A stretch of 58,365 bases of DNA from Porogramme epimiltina (taxonomy: Eukaryota > Basidiomycota > Agaricomycetes > Polyporales > Polyporaceae): NCBI GenBank assembly GCA_900155495.1, contig FTLJ01000481.1, positions 1-58,365 on the forward strand. Direction: 5' to 3'. Shown piece by piece: positions 34,301 through 44,785 of the stretch. Each line of letters begins with the position of its first letter. Position 1 is the first letter of the stretch. The position numbers and the translations under genes are program-made. The notes beneath the pieces were generated by a model. The model was not told the DNA's origin, did not search any database, and saw only the letters and a program-made list of their open reading frames with translations.

Positions 34301-34474
34301 CCTCTTCAGCCGTTCTTCGTGCTGCTGACTTTCGGGTATAAGCTGATCAAGCAGACGCAGATGATTCCTCTCGACGAGATGACGTTCGACCGGGGTAAGG
34401 TCCCCACACTGCCTCAGGGAGACGAGCTCCATGGGCGGCTGGAGAAGCTCCTCGCGTGGCTGATGGTGATATGA
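31355..34474 (+). CDS. Amino-acid permease, type A (array copy 1)
   Basis: APC-superfamily permease of the fungal amino-acid type, about 690 aa from roughly 18 short exons. The start is ATG 31355 (MTTPNDSQLRARLKP), followed by a basic cytosolic N-terminus (RERILKFQRRWERISTDLPP). Helix 1 carries the family motif IGMISIGGVIGTGLFVGSA. Later landmarks are DALRYGGPVGAFLGYSIVG, CVSVGEMIAFLPNVGGVVGL, PAEITAAAVVIGYWKDD, the helix FLGFWAVIMQASFSFFGSEV, EVIDATRNVPRALRKVW, and AAASDIYISSRFLFFLSRRG, the equivalent of the SSR-xxF-LA-xG-xAP motif. A Ser/Asp/Glu-rich insert of about 70 aa follows RYPRARQ before helix 9. The last exon ends LEKLLAWLMVI. Exon 4 appears to use a GC donor at 31900. Substrate range unknown. 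Confidence 0.85.
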
Positions 34475-34664
34475 TGTATCGCTTATGTGTCCCCTACTGA
34501 TGTTTGTATTGTTGGTGATAGTCGGATTCCATATACCCCTCCTTATTAGTGTACTATTAAATATACATATATGCTGCGGGAGATCATCACTCTGAATCTC
34601 GGTAGTTGGAAGTTCGGCCAACATAAGAGCAGCCGATCACCATCTCGAGAATCGCCTTGAACAG
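34475..34664. other. 3' flank of permease A, interrupted by a transposon
   Basis: Homologous to 43909-44084 downstream of the type-A relic. Ends with the target sequence ccttgaacag at 34655-34664. Confidence 0.6.
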
Positions 34665-34680
34665 GGCCACCAGAATTTTG

Positions 34681-34782
34681 CGCAACCATGCGCAGCCGTG
34701 CGCAAATGGCGCACGGCTGCGCACAGTTGCGCACGGTGGCGCACAGTTGCGCACGGTGGCGCACGGTGGCGCACGGATAAGC
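34681..34782. repeat. Left subterminal TGCGCA array
   Basis: About ten copies of a 10-nt unit of the form ngcgcacggt, including gcgcacagtt and gcgcacggtg variants, in near-perfect 10-nt register from the left terminal repeat inward. Confidence 0.85.
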
Positions 34783-35255
34783 GGAGAGTACTGTCCACAC
34801 GAATGTCCTGGTGAAATTGCATGGTAGTCTGTTTTGTTAAAGAGTGTGTGTAGGTAGTGATTTCATTGTATATGCTAGTCGCATGTGGTGTCTCAGCTAG
34901 TTCTAGGGGGGTACTGGGCTTTCGCCCTCCACCTGCCCTAGTACTATGTATATGAAGTTATAACATTTATTACGGGATGTGAACGAGATGAAGAGATGGG
35001 AAGGACAGCGCAAGATGGGGGAAAATCAGGATGATAAGAGTGGAAGGTGTACGTGCAATGACATAAAATATGATGAGGTAAGGAGCAGAGGATGGAAAAG
35101 GTACTAAGGGAAGCGTGCACGCCCTTACCATTACCGATTAGCCTTGCCACTTGTTCTATTCAGTGGAGGGATAGAATGACGTGAATGTCATATAAAGGGT
35201 TGAAAACATCATTAAATATAGCCTCTCTATTCATCAATGTACAGTGACGTCCATG

Positions 35256-35545
35256 TCAGAGTACGCACAAGTGCGCACGCACTTGCGCACGAGTGCGCAC
35301 GGGTGCGCACGCACTTGAGCGCTGGTGCGCATGCGTGCGCACGCGTTTGAGCGCCGGTGCGCACGGCTTACAAGCGCCGGTGCGCACGGATGCGCACGGT
35401 GGCGCAAGGGTGCGCACGGGTGCGCACAGTGACGCACGGGTCGGTACAATGTTGCGCACCCCTGCGCACGGTTGCGCACGGATGCTCACACGTGCGCACG
35501 GGTGTTCGAGAGTGCGCGCAAGCGGGCGCACACTTGTGCACCATT
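35256..35545. repeat. Internal TGCGCA array
   Basis: The longest array, with about 25 copies of gtgcgcacgg-like units, mostly spaced 10 nt and with some 12-17 nt gaps. Interspersed forms such as gagcgccggtgcgcac also occur. It lies off-centre inside the element and could be the end of a nested relative. Confidence 0.8.
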
Positions 35546-36107
35546 ATAATTGCTCTGACTATCTTCAGAATCCGGGCTTAAGCACACATAGGCGGCCCAC
35601 ATCGAGTCCTTGCTTACGTGACGTAATATGAGCTACTAAACGTGAGCATTAATTGAGGTATAGTATATATGTATCACTGTAGCTAGTTTTGGTAGATCTG
35701 ACAGCATGTATTGATGGTGTGGAGCCTCCTGCAATCCCCAACTCTGAGTCAGCCGCGTCAGCTCGAAGGGAAGCTCTTGCCTCAGAAGGAATGTGAAGCA
35801 CCGCACACGTCCGCTGTGCGTATGCAACATTGAGTGAATTATTCGCTAAGATTTGGCTGCATTGAGACCATGCAGTCAAATGTATATCATCCATTACACC
35901 TCATCACATCCTACCGAAAGATTCCATCACATTATGCAACGTACAGAATGTCTTTTCTAGACCCCGTGTGAACTTGAGGCTGATACTGCATGTTCAACTT
36001 TAAAACTTATCTGAGCTCGTCTCAGGCTGGAGCCGTGATACACAGACCATTAATACAGACGGCTACCGGTAAGTGTACAATGCACATCTCATTTGGCATC
36101 CTCGGAC

Positions 36108-36216
36108 GAGTGCGCACGCAACATGGCGCCCGGTGGCGCAAGGGTGCGCACGCGCTTGCGCACGGTGGCGCACGGCTGCGCACGAGTGCGCACAGTTGCG
36201 CACGGTTGCGCAAAAT
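36108..36216. repeat. Right subterminal TGCGCA array
   Basis: About ten copies of the same 10-nt unit (tgcgcacggt, ggcgcacggc, gtgcgcacag) running to the right terminal inverted repeat, mirror image of the left array. Confidence 0.85.
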
Positions 36217-36237
36217 TATGCCAGCCCCCTTGAACAG

Positions 36238-36960
36238 AAATAGAGTGCAGAGTAGAATTCCTGCAAGTAGGACAGCACGTAGATATTCTTTGCGTGCCAC
36301 GTCGCGGGAGTTCTCATCTCGACGCCACTCAATTACAGCCTCCGGCAGAGCCCCAAGGACACAAATTCCATGTCGACTCAGGACATGAACTCTCAATACA
36401 TTCCCGCTCGAGTTGGCGCTCGGCGCTTTCGAATGAACCTTGACTCTCTCAATGGGGCTCCTTGTATAAGCGGTGTTTTAGGGTTAAACGTTCCACGGGC
36501 ATAAAGGTCTAGGGTAGCAGGTGGTCGCTGAGTTTAATCATTTTAGACCATCGGTCCCCAAGAAGGCTCAGTGCGGCTAGGAGTATTAGCGTACCTAATA
36601 GGAGCAGTCCTATAGGAAGCTAGCTATAGCGCGTATCCATATGTAGATAACAGTAGGCACCGTGTACACCAAACTTAGAAATAGGAGTATAGATACTTTA
36701 CGACAATGCAACACTACATAAGCTACTAGTCTGCTGAGAGGTATAAATAGGTGCGACCTAGGCGCATCTCACGGTATATGGCCTGAAACCTCGAACCTCA
36801 GTAGTGTCAGGCCTTGCAAATGCACGGGGACACTAACCAGATGGATGTGTCACCCTTCGCCGCGGAAGCCGGGAGAGGAGACCATCACTCATCCCGGTCG
36901 CGTAGCCGCCCCTCCGAGAACACCGATAGCTCCCTACATTCCTCCCTGCACTCTTCCGTG
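36238..36960. other. Spacer, 3' flank of 7TM copy 2
   Basis: Homologous to about 44085-44785 in the next unit. It includes a block kept in all B units (agatactttacgac ... ggtataaataggtgcgacc) that is part of the 3' flank of the minus-strand 7TM genes. Confidence 0.5.
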
Positions 36961-38887
36961 TTACAAAGTCCGCCTCGAGACAAGCGCATCGAGCGTCGAG
37001 GTGCGCCGGCGCGTAGAACGTGGGAGTGAGCGCCCCTGCGCCATGCCGGTCGTTGTTGCCGTGGTCGTCGCGGGGACGGCGGTGACCGGTATGGGAAACC
37101 CAATGGGAGTGGGGAACGCGGGGTCCTCCTCGCCTGAGTCAAGAGCGTCAGACGCGTCCGATTTGGTGTGGGCGAGGAGAGGCACTTGGTCGCTGGATGG
37201 CGAGTTAGACTCGGGGGATGAGGGGGTCAGCCCAGGGTTGACAGGCTGCCGTTGCCGCCTGATTTTCCTGAGCCATTCGGAGAACGCGGAGGCGAGACCC
37301 CAGAGTGGCGCGAGGGAGAGGAGGAGGGCAGTGATCTGGTGAGTGCGGATGTGGATCCGATGAGGGCGGCGGCGGCAATTGCTGTCAGGGCGGGTAGTCT
37401 GCTGCGCGTGGTGGGGAAACGTACCTGACCGAAGCTACTAACATCTTCTTCCCCCCCAAACACGCAGTTGGCTCGGATCTGAATTTCGGAGGCTGTCAAG
37501 TTGGGTAGAGTCAGGTTAGCGCATCGACCAAAACCGCGACGTTAATTCACCGGCGATGTACATAGACCAAAGAAGGATGCACACAGTATTGTACCAGAAT
37601 ATTAGTTGAGCGCGCCTGTCGGTCCATGCTGGCAAAGAATCGCGCGCGGCGTGAAGCAAGAGTCTCCAGAGTGGAGTGGAAGGATCCTTCGGCCCCTTTG
37701 TACCATTGGCAGAGGTGGGGGATCCGGCAGACCCGTTTCTTGCGATGGTAGATGTTGGGGAAGTTGAGTCGTGTGTGTTGGAGCGTGCGCGGTTAGGGCT
37801 TGTGAGCGTGAGTACAATAGTCATGCTCATCGTGATCCCCAGCGAGAACAAGAGCCAGAGCGCCCAAATGTACATGCGAGCGTTGATTCTTTGAGCGGAG
37901 AACTGGGCCAGGAAAAAGATGAGCTGGGTGCTGCTTGAGCAGTTCGATTGGCTGTAATACGGCGAGACAAACAGGACGATGCCCCACGCCCACTGGAAGG
38001 CAACTTGGGCGAGCAGGGCAAGGGCGAGGAAAAACCGTTGTTTTTCCTGTGAGCGCTTGATCTTCTTCTCGGCGTCGTTTCCTACGACTCGTACCGTTGC
38101 TTCGATGTGCATGCCGTGCTGTTTATATGAGCCTTCGTCCTCGAATTTGACACTCCGTGCGACTTGCTCTCGGTAGTACTCTTCAACGCTAAGATGCCAG
38201 ATGGACAACGTGGGTGCGACAGCAAGAGAGCTGATACACGAGAGCGTCGCGAAGCTGCAGAATGGGCCGTCAGCATGTGGCACAAAATACGAACAAAGTT
38301 AGTTGCAAGAGCGAAAACATGCTACGATCGTGAAGCCGTTCCCACTGGTAACCTACAACGGGGCCCGAAGAACGTGCGCTCGGGCGGCGTCGAAGACGTC
38401 TCTGACAGCTCATACAACAGAAGGTGATGAACTTACTTCAATGTAAGAATAGCGTGGTGTAAAGTGATGGTACCATTCCGCTTCTGGACCATTGCCGCGA
38501 TCACGAGTGCCGCGGTAAGGAGCGTGGTTGCCCACGTACTCGGGACAGAGTCCCTTCGAGAGAATACGGCAACAATAGCTGCAGGTAATACGAAGACAGT
38601 ATTAGCACCCGGTTGAGGTAGACTATGAAAATAGGAGACCACCACTATATGCGCCCCAAACTGATTGCTTTTATATACCGACATTCGCAGTTCAGGAGAT
38701 TCGACTTACCGTTGATAAGGCTCTGGAAGTAGAAGGCAACACGCACACCGATCCCAGAGATGTCTGCGTTAGGGCAAATGGCCTGGCACAACTGATTTGT
38801 GGCAGGATTCGTGGGCGAGCATACGTTTGCTTGAATGGCCGGGTCCTGGAGAAAGTCTTGTGTTTGGTTGCACCATGTCCATCCCAT
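36961..38887 (-). CDS. Seven-helix membrane protein, array copy 2
   Basis: Same five-exon plan as the other copies, start ATG 38887 (MGWTWCNQTQ). The N-terminal ectodomain has four Cys (WCNQT, NVCSP, QLCQAICPNAD), then GIGVRVAFYFQSLIN. Helices are seen at TWATTLLTAALVIAAMVQ, HHAILTLK-FATLSCISSL, FLALALLAQVAFQWAWGIVL, YIWALWLLFSLGITMSMTIV, LIFWYNTVCILLWSMYIAG and ITALLLSLAPLWGLASAFSE. The loop after helix 3 differs from the sister copies (KFEDEGSYKQHGMH). In exon 5 about four extra bases near 36961-36970, relative to copies 3 and 4, shift the frame. The tail therefore ends VSRRTL instead of running on to the conserved EEWREEW...FSEG...RDxDE. Otherwise intact. Function unknown. Confidence 0.7.
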
Positions 38888-39859
38888 AGTGGTGAGTGAC
38901 TGTTGTCGACTGTAAAGGATACGATATAGGATGTCAGGTTTGAAGGAAATGCAGGGGAAGGGAGAGGATAATAGTTACGAGTAGTACTCGCGGTCGTTTA
39001 TGTACTACTAGGGCTTAGATGCCTCGAAACCCAATATGGTTGCACTCTGACGGTGCAGGGGACAGCTGCCACAACGGCGGTGACAAGTTGGGGCGAGGAC
39101 GGACAGGGCATTGACAGGGACCGATGGTGGACACGGCACACGTAGCTCGAGCGCGCTGTGCCTCAGACGGTTCGTTATCCTAAGCTGAAATTTTACAGGC
39201 CGTACACACGCTGTGTTCGCGAAGCCCACAGCCGTATGTCACTACGCCGGTACCTGTCCCGGAGTTGTGGGTCTAGGGACATGTGTCAAGAAGTGGAGTG
39301 ATAATTGGTGGCGGTAACTAGACAACATACCGGCACAAGTGCGTATTGATAAGAAGGTGGAGCAACATGATGAGTTCGGACCACAAATCTGTCAGCTGGA
39401 TGCTACGGTACGTATCAGCCCCCTGGCTTCTGCAAAATGGCTTGTCGGAAGTGATGATAGGCGCTTACATAAGCCAACAGTTCCCGCGCCACTGCTACCA
39501 GCGCTGCTTACGACTTTCTTCAAATTTCAAAGCAACCCTGGCAAAGGACAAGATTCGTGGGCAGGAGCATGTATCCATGGCCGTTTTCCTGTTGGCAACT
39601 ATTCGGTTTCTACTAGCCGGTCACTTTCTTCCCTACATTTAGGTTCTGTCCGTCACAGCATCACACCACATTCGACGTCGACCGGTCTCATAGTACGTAC
39701 ATAGCGCCGCCGGTACTGCGGGCTCACAGCCAATGCTGTCCACTAGTCCCCGGCGGTATTTGGAGGATACACTTCCAACTATCTCTCCCCTAACCTCCAC
39801 GTCTCTCACATCCTTCACTTCCGCCCCATCCTTCTTCTCCGCCAGTCCGAGTCCTCACG
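38888..39859. promoter_or_regulatory. Shared divergent intergenic region, unit 2
   Basis: 972 nt between the 7TM and permease start codons, homologous along most of its length to units 3 and 4. A block at 39727-39767 (caatgctgtccactagtccc, then cggcggtatttggagga) is repeated about 70-90 nt before the ATG in all B permeases. Confidence 0.55.
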
Positions 39860-42736
39860 ATGGAGGCCAACTCACGACAGAGACGCAATGCTACTGGGCC
39901 CACCGTGCGAGTCCAAATCGAAGATCCCAAACTCGCAACTCGGCAGAGGTTCCCTGAGCAAAAGGACAGGATTGATCGGTTCCAGCGCAGATGGGCGGAC
40001 ATCAAGAAAGACCTCCCGCCGCCCCAGTTTTCTCGTAGGCACAGTACGTTATCGAGTCGTCGGCTTTGGCAAGCACCTCTACGAAGCAACTAACAGAAGG
40101 TTTATGCTCACAGTCGGCATGATATCTATCGGTACGTGGGAAGGGTGTCTCGTTGTAGCGCCATCTCCGTTTACAATCTCTTGGTTCTATTAGGGGGTGT
40201 GATCGGGACCGGACTCTTCCTTGGATTGGCGGTGCGTACACTTGCTATTATATCCTGATACGATACTTTTTCACTCATCTATTTTCCATTGCCGGCTCTA
40301 GGATGCTCTTCGCTACGGCGGTCCTATTGGGGCCCTTTTGGGCTACTCCGTCGTAGGTAGCATTGTGTACTGCCTGTGTGTCTCTGTTGGGGAGATGATT
40401 GCATTCTTGTACGTCTGCTTTACCCGAAAACTTTCTTCCTACTCATTTTTTCCGAGACCGAACGTCGGAGGGGTAGTCGGATTGGCAGATCTGTATGTTG
40501 ATCCAGCATTGGGATTCTCGCTAGGATGGGCGGCATGGGTAAGTTGCTGTCCTGAGAGCAATTTTCAATCAAGCTCACCTACACACAGTACAACTGGAGT
40601 GTAACCTTACGTATGCAGCTCCTTAATTCATTGTGGCGACCGTTCTTGACAATTCCTCCTTGCTTAGCCGCGGAAATCACTGCTGCTGCTGTGGTTATAG
40701 GATATTGGAAAGACATTCCGAATGTGAACACTGTGTAAGAGGACTTTGTACACAAGAAATCATCCAATGACATACTGACTAGGCATCAGAGTCATATGGT
40801 TGTCGGCCCTATTTGTGAGTGAGAAAATGGTTGTATTTGTCGTTGTCTAACTATACGTGTTCCGCTCCAGTTGGCTATTGCCACAACGATCAACTGCTTT
40901 CCGTCCCGCGTATATGGGGAACTCGAGTACTACCTCTCATTCTTCAAGGTCGCTACGATCGTCATTATAAGTATGTTTGTCTCCATGTTATGCCGAATAG
41001 GTATCTCATGACTAGTTTAGTTTTATGTTGTTTGCTCATTGACTTGGGCGCATCTCATAATGGGTGAGCTTCAATGCCTGATGTTTCCAGTATTATCGCA
41101 TAACAGTGACTTCAGAGTTATCGGTTTCAAGAATTGGAAACACCCCTTTCATGAAGACTTTCTTAGCATTGGAGGTGCCAAAGGGCGCTTCCTCGGGTTC
41201 TGGGCTGTGATAATGCAAGCTGCATTCTCGTTTTTCGGGTCTGAAGTCCCTGGGATTGTACGTCCGGCTCCCGTAAACCCGTACAGACATCAACTCATGT
41301 TTATGACAGGCTGCGGGAGAAGTTATCGACGCACCACGAGTAAGTTATCAGCCTCATGGACTTTAGGCAAGGTTCGTTGACAACGTTTAGAATGTCCCAC
41401 GAGCACTTCGGAAAGTGTGGATTAGGATGTGAGTGTGCTATTATCGCATTTTGTTGCCACTAAGACAGTTATGGCGATAGTACCCTATTTTACATTGGCG
41501 GTGTGCTTGTCTCTGGGCTTCTCGTGCCCACAGACCACCCCGACCTTAGTGGCGGCAGTGTAAAAACTGGGAGATCTTCACCCTTCGTGATCGCCTTTCA
41601 AACGGCCGGCTGGAAATTGGTATGAGCAACATAGTTCATTTATCCCACTTAATGCCCACCTATACCCATGCAGATGCCCAGCGTAGTCAACGCCGCGATC
41701 CTGGTCTCCGCTTGGTCTGCTGCAGCATCCGACATCTTCATCTCTAGTCGTTTCCTTTTCTTCCTCGCGTACCGTGGGCACGCGCCCGCCTTCCTCGCTC
41801 ATCTCGTTCGCTACCCGAAAGGCACCCTAGTCCGTTCAAGTCAAAGCGATAGCGAGGAGTTCGATACTTTTGTGAACGCGGGCTCGGCGGACTCCCCGCA
41901 CGGCGGGGGAGAGCCTGTTGTTCCTCATGTGCGGCCGATATACGTGGTACCGATCGCGAGCGTGCTCGTGTCGGCGTCGGTCGGGTTGCTCGTATTCCTG
42001 AGCTACCACGCGGGGAGTGCGGGTACGCTGTTCACCTGGCTCGTAAACGTTGCGAGCATCGCGTCGCTGCAGTCTTGGACCGCGATGCTGTTCACGTACA
42101 TCCGCTGGCACCGTGGCACCGTGCACTACGAGCGCAAGTTCAAGGGCCAGAACACGAAGGGGGCGGAGGAAGCCCGGATGCGGATTGAGCAGATAAAGAA
42201 GGCGCGGCAGTGGGGACAGCCATATGTGAGTCCACCTGCGCCCTTGGAAGTCTGGGTGTGGCTCATAGGTGCATTTAGCTCGCGTGGTACGCGTTCTCGC
42301 TGTGTGTGGTGATCCTCCTCACGAACGGATGGCAAGCATCTGACCCCTTGTATGGGATTAATCGGCACTGACCTGTACCGTGTAGGGCAGTGTTCGTTCA
42401 CAATGACTGGAAAATTGCCGAGACGCCAAATGATTATGCCAGCAACAGCACTATGAGTGATCCGAACAAACTCTCGAACCCTGTTTCGCTCTTCCTTTCG
42501 GCCTATATCCCCTTGGTGAGCTGTGCGGGCGTTAATAAATATTCCAGTACTAAACAATTTCCCCGCAGCCGTTCTTCATTCTGTTGACGTTAGGGTATAA
42601 GCTCATAAAGCAAACAGAGATGATACCTCTCCACAAGATGACGTTCTATCGGGGCAAGGTTCCAGATCATGATCCCCACGCAGATGAGCCGCAAGGGAGG
42701 TTGGAGAAATTCCTTGCGTGGACAAGGTTGATATGA
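39860..42736 (+). CDS. Amino-acid permease, type B (array copy 2)
   Basis: Paralogue of the type-A permease with the same intron positions, about 650 aa. Start ATG 39860 (MEANSRQRRNATGPTVRVQI). Landmarks are GVIGTGLFLGLA, DALRYGGPIGALLGYSVVGS, PNVGGVVGLADLYVDPALGF, PAEITAAAVVIGYWKDIPNV, SRVYGELEYYLSFFKVATIV, FLGFWAVIMQAAFSFFGSEV and SDIFISSRFLFFLAYRGHAP. The acidic loop insert is short here (SDSEEFDTFVNAGSADSPHG). The conserved EVIDATR is EVIDAPR in this copy. One exon ends at a GC donor (GGATG, then gcaagc, 42332). All exons are open and joinable; it looks functional. Last exon ends DEPQGRLEKFLAWTRLI. Confidence 0.85.
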
Positions 42737-43489
42737 CCATCATAATTGCTATCTGCATATTGGCCCAGACCTGTTGATGGACGTATATAAGCCCGGTGGA
42801 CTACTACTACGAATCGACTGTAACTTGAACTACCTCTGACAGGGAAGCAATAACGAGGGTTAACAGCCTTGTGGCACCGGGTGAGCTGGGACCTCTCTTC
42901 TTGAGGACTTAGCATGTAGCATCGAGACTCAAGTCATCGACACTGTTTTGGGCATCCTGGGCGGTCACTTGCTCGGGCGTCTCTGCCCTTGGCGTCTACG
43001 GTGGCGGCACGGAGGCGTCTCCGAAAGCAGCGACGGTCATGCTGACAGCCTGCGGCCCCTCCTCATCAACAACGACACTTTTTCATCCCCCTCAGCCGCT
43101 TTTACGGCACTCCTGACTATTCTCTTCCTCCCCCCACTGATTCACGTCCGCCTTGCCTCCGCTCCCTGTCTCTCCCCCTTCTCGTGCAAACAAGACTGCT
43201 GCGCGACACGCACATCCCGCAAGTTCTCAGACAAGGCGTCTAGGGGCTCTGCGACCACTGTGGAGGAGAATATCGGTAAATCTTGCCGTCGACGTTCTTG
43301 GTCAGTGCTGCTGTGAAGGGCGCTGCACGCCTACCAAGCCTCAACACCGCATCTTCTCCCCCTCCGCAGCGTCCTATATACGCACAAAACTCCTCCTCGC
43401 CGGACTCCCTTGCAACCGGAGTCGACCACAATATCGCGTTACCCAGAGGTGAGTGTTCCGCTCGTGTTGCTGCTCGTTCGATGTGGGAC
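42737..43489. other. Spacer, partly unique insert
   Basis: The first 200 nt match the flank of permease copy 3 (50961-51138). From about 42940 to 43440 the sequence is unique in the window, C/T-rich, with no recognised gene. Confidence 0.4.
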
Positions 43490-43908
43490 TCGGGTGGTAA
43501 GCATCTCTATCTTGTAAGTACATAAACAGATCTAGGCTGACATATATCATGCAGGGTTGTGTCTGTCTACAATCGGTGGCGGCTTGCGGGCGTGTTCGGA
43601 CAAGAGCCGCTCGAGTACGACCAGGATGAGAAGCTCTAAGACCCTGTATCTCTCTTCCTTTCTGCCTACGTTCTACTGGTACGTGTTATACTGCACGGAA
43701 CATTGCCCGCATATGCTGACATCTCGGCTACCTGCAGTCGTTTTCCGTGCTACTGACTTTCGGGTATAAACTGATCAAACAGACGCAGATTATCCCTCTC
43801 GACAAGATGATGCTCGACCGGGGTAAGGTCCCCACACCGCCTCAGGGAGACTCGGACGAGCTCCATGGGCGGCTGGAGAAGCTCCTCGCGTGGCTGATGG
43901 TGATATGA
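43490..43908 (+). pseudogene. Type-A permease relic, last exons only
   Basis: Close copy of the 3' end of permease A (about 34070-34474). The penultimate exon carries the VFGQEPLEYDQDEKL-type sequence, but an added base breaks its frame. The last exon reads SFSVLLTFGYKLIKQTQIIP and KMMLDRGKVPTPPQGDSDEL, then ends LEKLLAWLMVI. The upstream three quarters of the gene are absent. Confidence 0.8.
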
Positions 43909-44785
43909 TGTATCGTTTATGTGTCCCCTACTGATGTTTGTATTGTTGGTGATAGTCGGATTCCATATACCCCTCCTTGTTAAATACGCACATATGCTGC
44001 GGGAGATCTCTCTGCATCCCGATAGTCGGAAGTTCGGCCAACATAAAACTGGCCGATGTTCGTCTCGAGAGTCGCATTGGACAGAAGTAGGGTGCAGAGC
44101 AGGGCTAGCACAAATATAACTGCCCGTGTATAATCTTCACGTGCCACGCCGCAGAAGTTCTCACTGTGACGTCCCTCGATTACAGCCTTGCGGAGCCCCG
44201 AGGATACCAATGCCACGTCGACTCGGGACATGAACCCTTAAGGCATTCCCGCCCAAGTTCACGCTCTGCGCCTTCGAGTTAACCTTAACTTTCCCTGCGG
44301 CGAACTCCCTTACGCTCGTTTGAGCTAGCTGGTCTCTCTTCATGGAGTTCCTTGTACTGCCAATAGTACAAGTTGGCTGTGCTTTAGGGTTTAAACGTTC
44401 GCCGGGCATAAAGGCCTTCAGGGTAGCAGGTGTTCGCTGAGTTTGATCATATCGGAGCACCGGCTCTTAGGAAGGTTCAGTGCCGTCAGGAGTATAAGCG
44501 TACCTAATGGGAGCAACCCTTCAGGAAGCTGGCGTATATGACACATATATAACGATAGGAACCGTGTACACCAAACTTGGAAATAGGAGTAAAGATACTT
44601 TACGACACTACAGCACTATATGAGCTACCAGTCTGCTGCGAGGTATGAGTAGGTGCGACCTGGGCGCATCTCACGGTATATAGCCCCAAACTTCAATCCT
44701 TAGTAACGTCCTTGCAAATGCACGGGGACATTGATCAGATGTATGTGACACCCTTCGCCGCGGAAGCCGCCAGGAGAGGTGGCCA
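43909..44785. other. Spacer, homologous to the spacer of unit 1-2 without the transposon
   Basis: Aligns with 34475-34664 plus 36238-36960. The uninterrupted transposon target (cattggacag) lies at 44075-44084. No gene. Confidence 0.6.

Larger units (their letters stand above)
34665..36227. mobile_element. Non-autonomous DNA transposon with TGCGCA repeat arrays
   Basis: 1563-nt insertion flanked by a direct repeat ccttgaacag (34655-34664 and 36228-36237). The homologous site in the next array unit (about 44075-44084, cattggacag) is uninterrupted, which fixes the boundaries. Ends are inverted: from the left ccagaattttgcgcaacc, and from the right, on the minus strand, the matching ggcataattttgcgcaacc. 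Both subterminal regions are arrays of a 10-nt unit with a palindromic TGCGCA core, so the inverted repeats extend for about 100-120 nt. A third array lies inside. No transposase frame is present. A target duplication of 9-10 nt resembles Mutator-like or related superfamilies, and 8 nt would suggest hAT or KDZ; the superfamily is unresolved. Confidence 0.8.

Noticed and set aside
34681..35545. CRISPR-like array of short repeats
   Set aside because: Eukaryotic genome, no unique spacers, 10-nt unit without separation; better explained as transposon subterminal repeats.
36814..37029. Plus-strand frame starting MQMHGDTNQM, present in units 2-4, antisense to the 7TM tail
   Set aside because: It mirrors the coding strand of 7TM exon 5 and its length differs between units as expected for a shadow frame; no own motif.
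43153..43452. 99-aa plus-strand frame in the unique insert after permease B2
   Set aside because: Overlaps frames of equal length in other phases and resembles nothing recognised; could be a decayed exon but unsupported.
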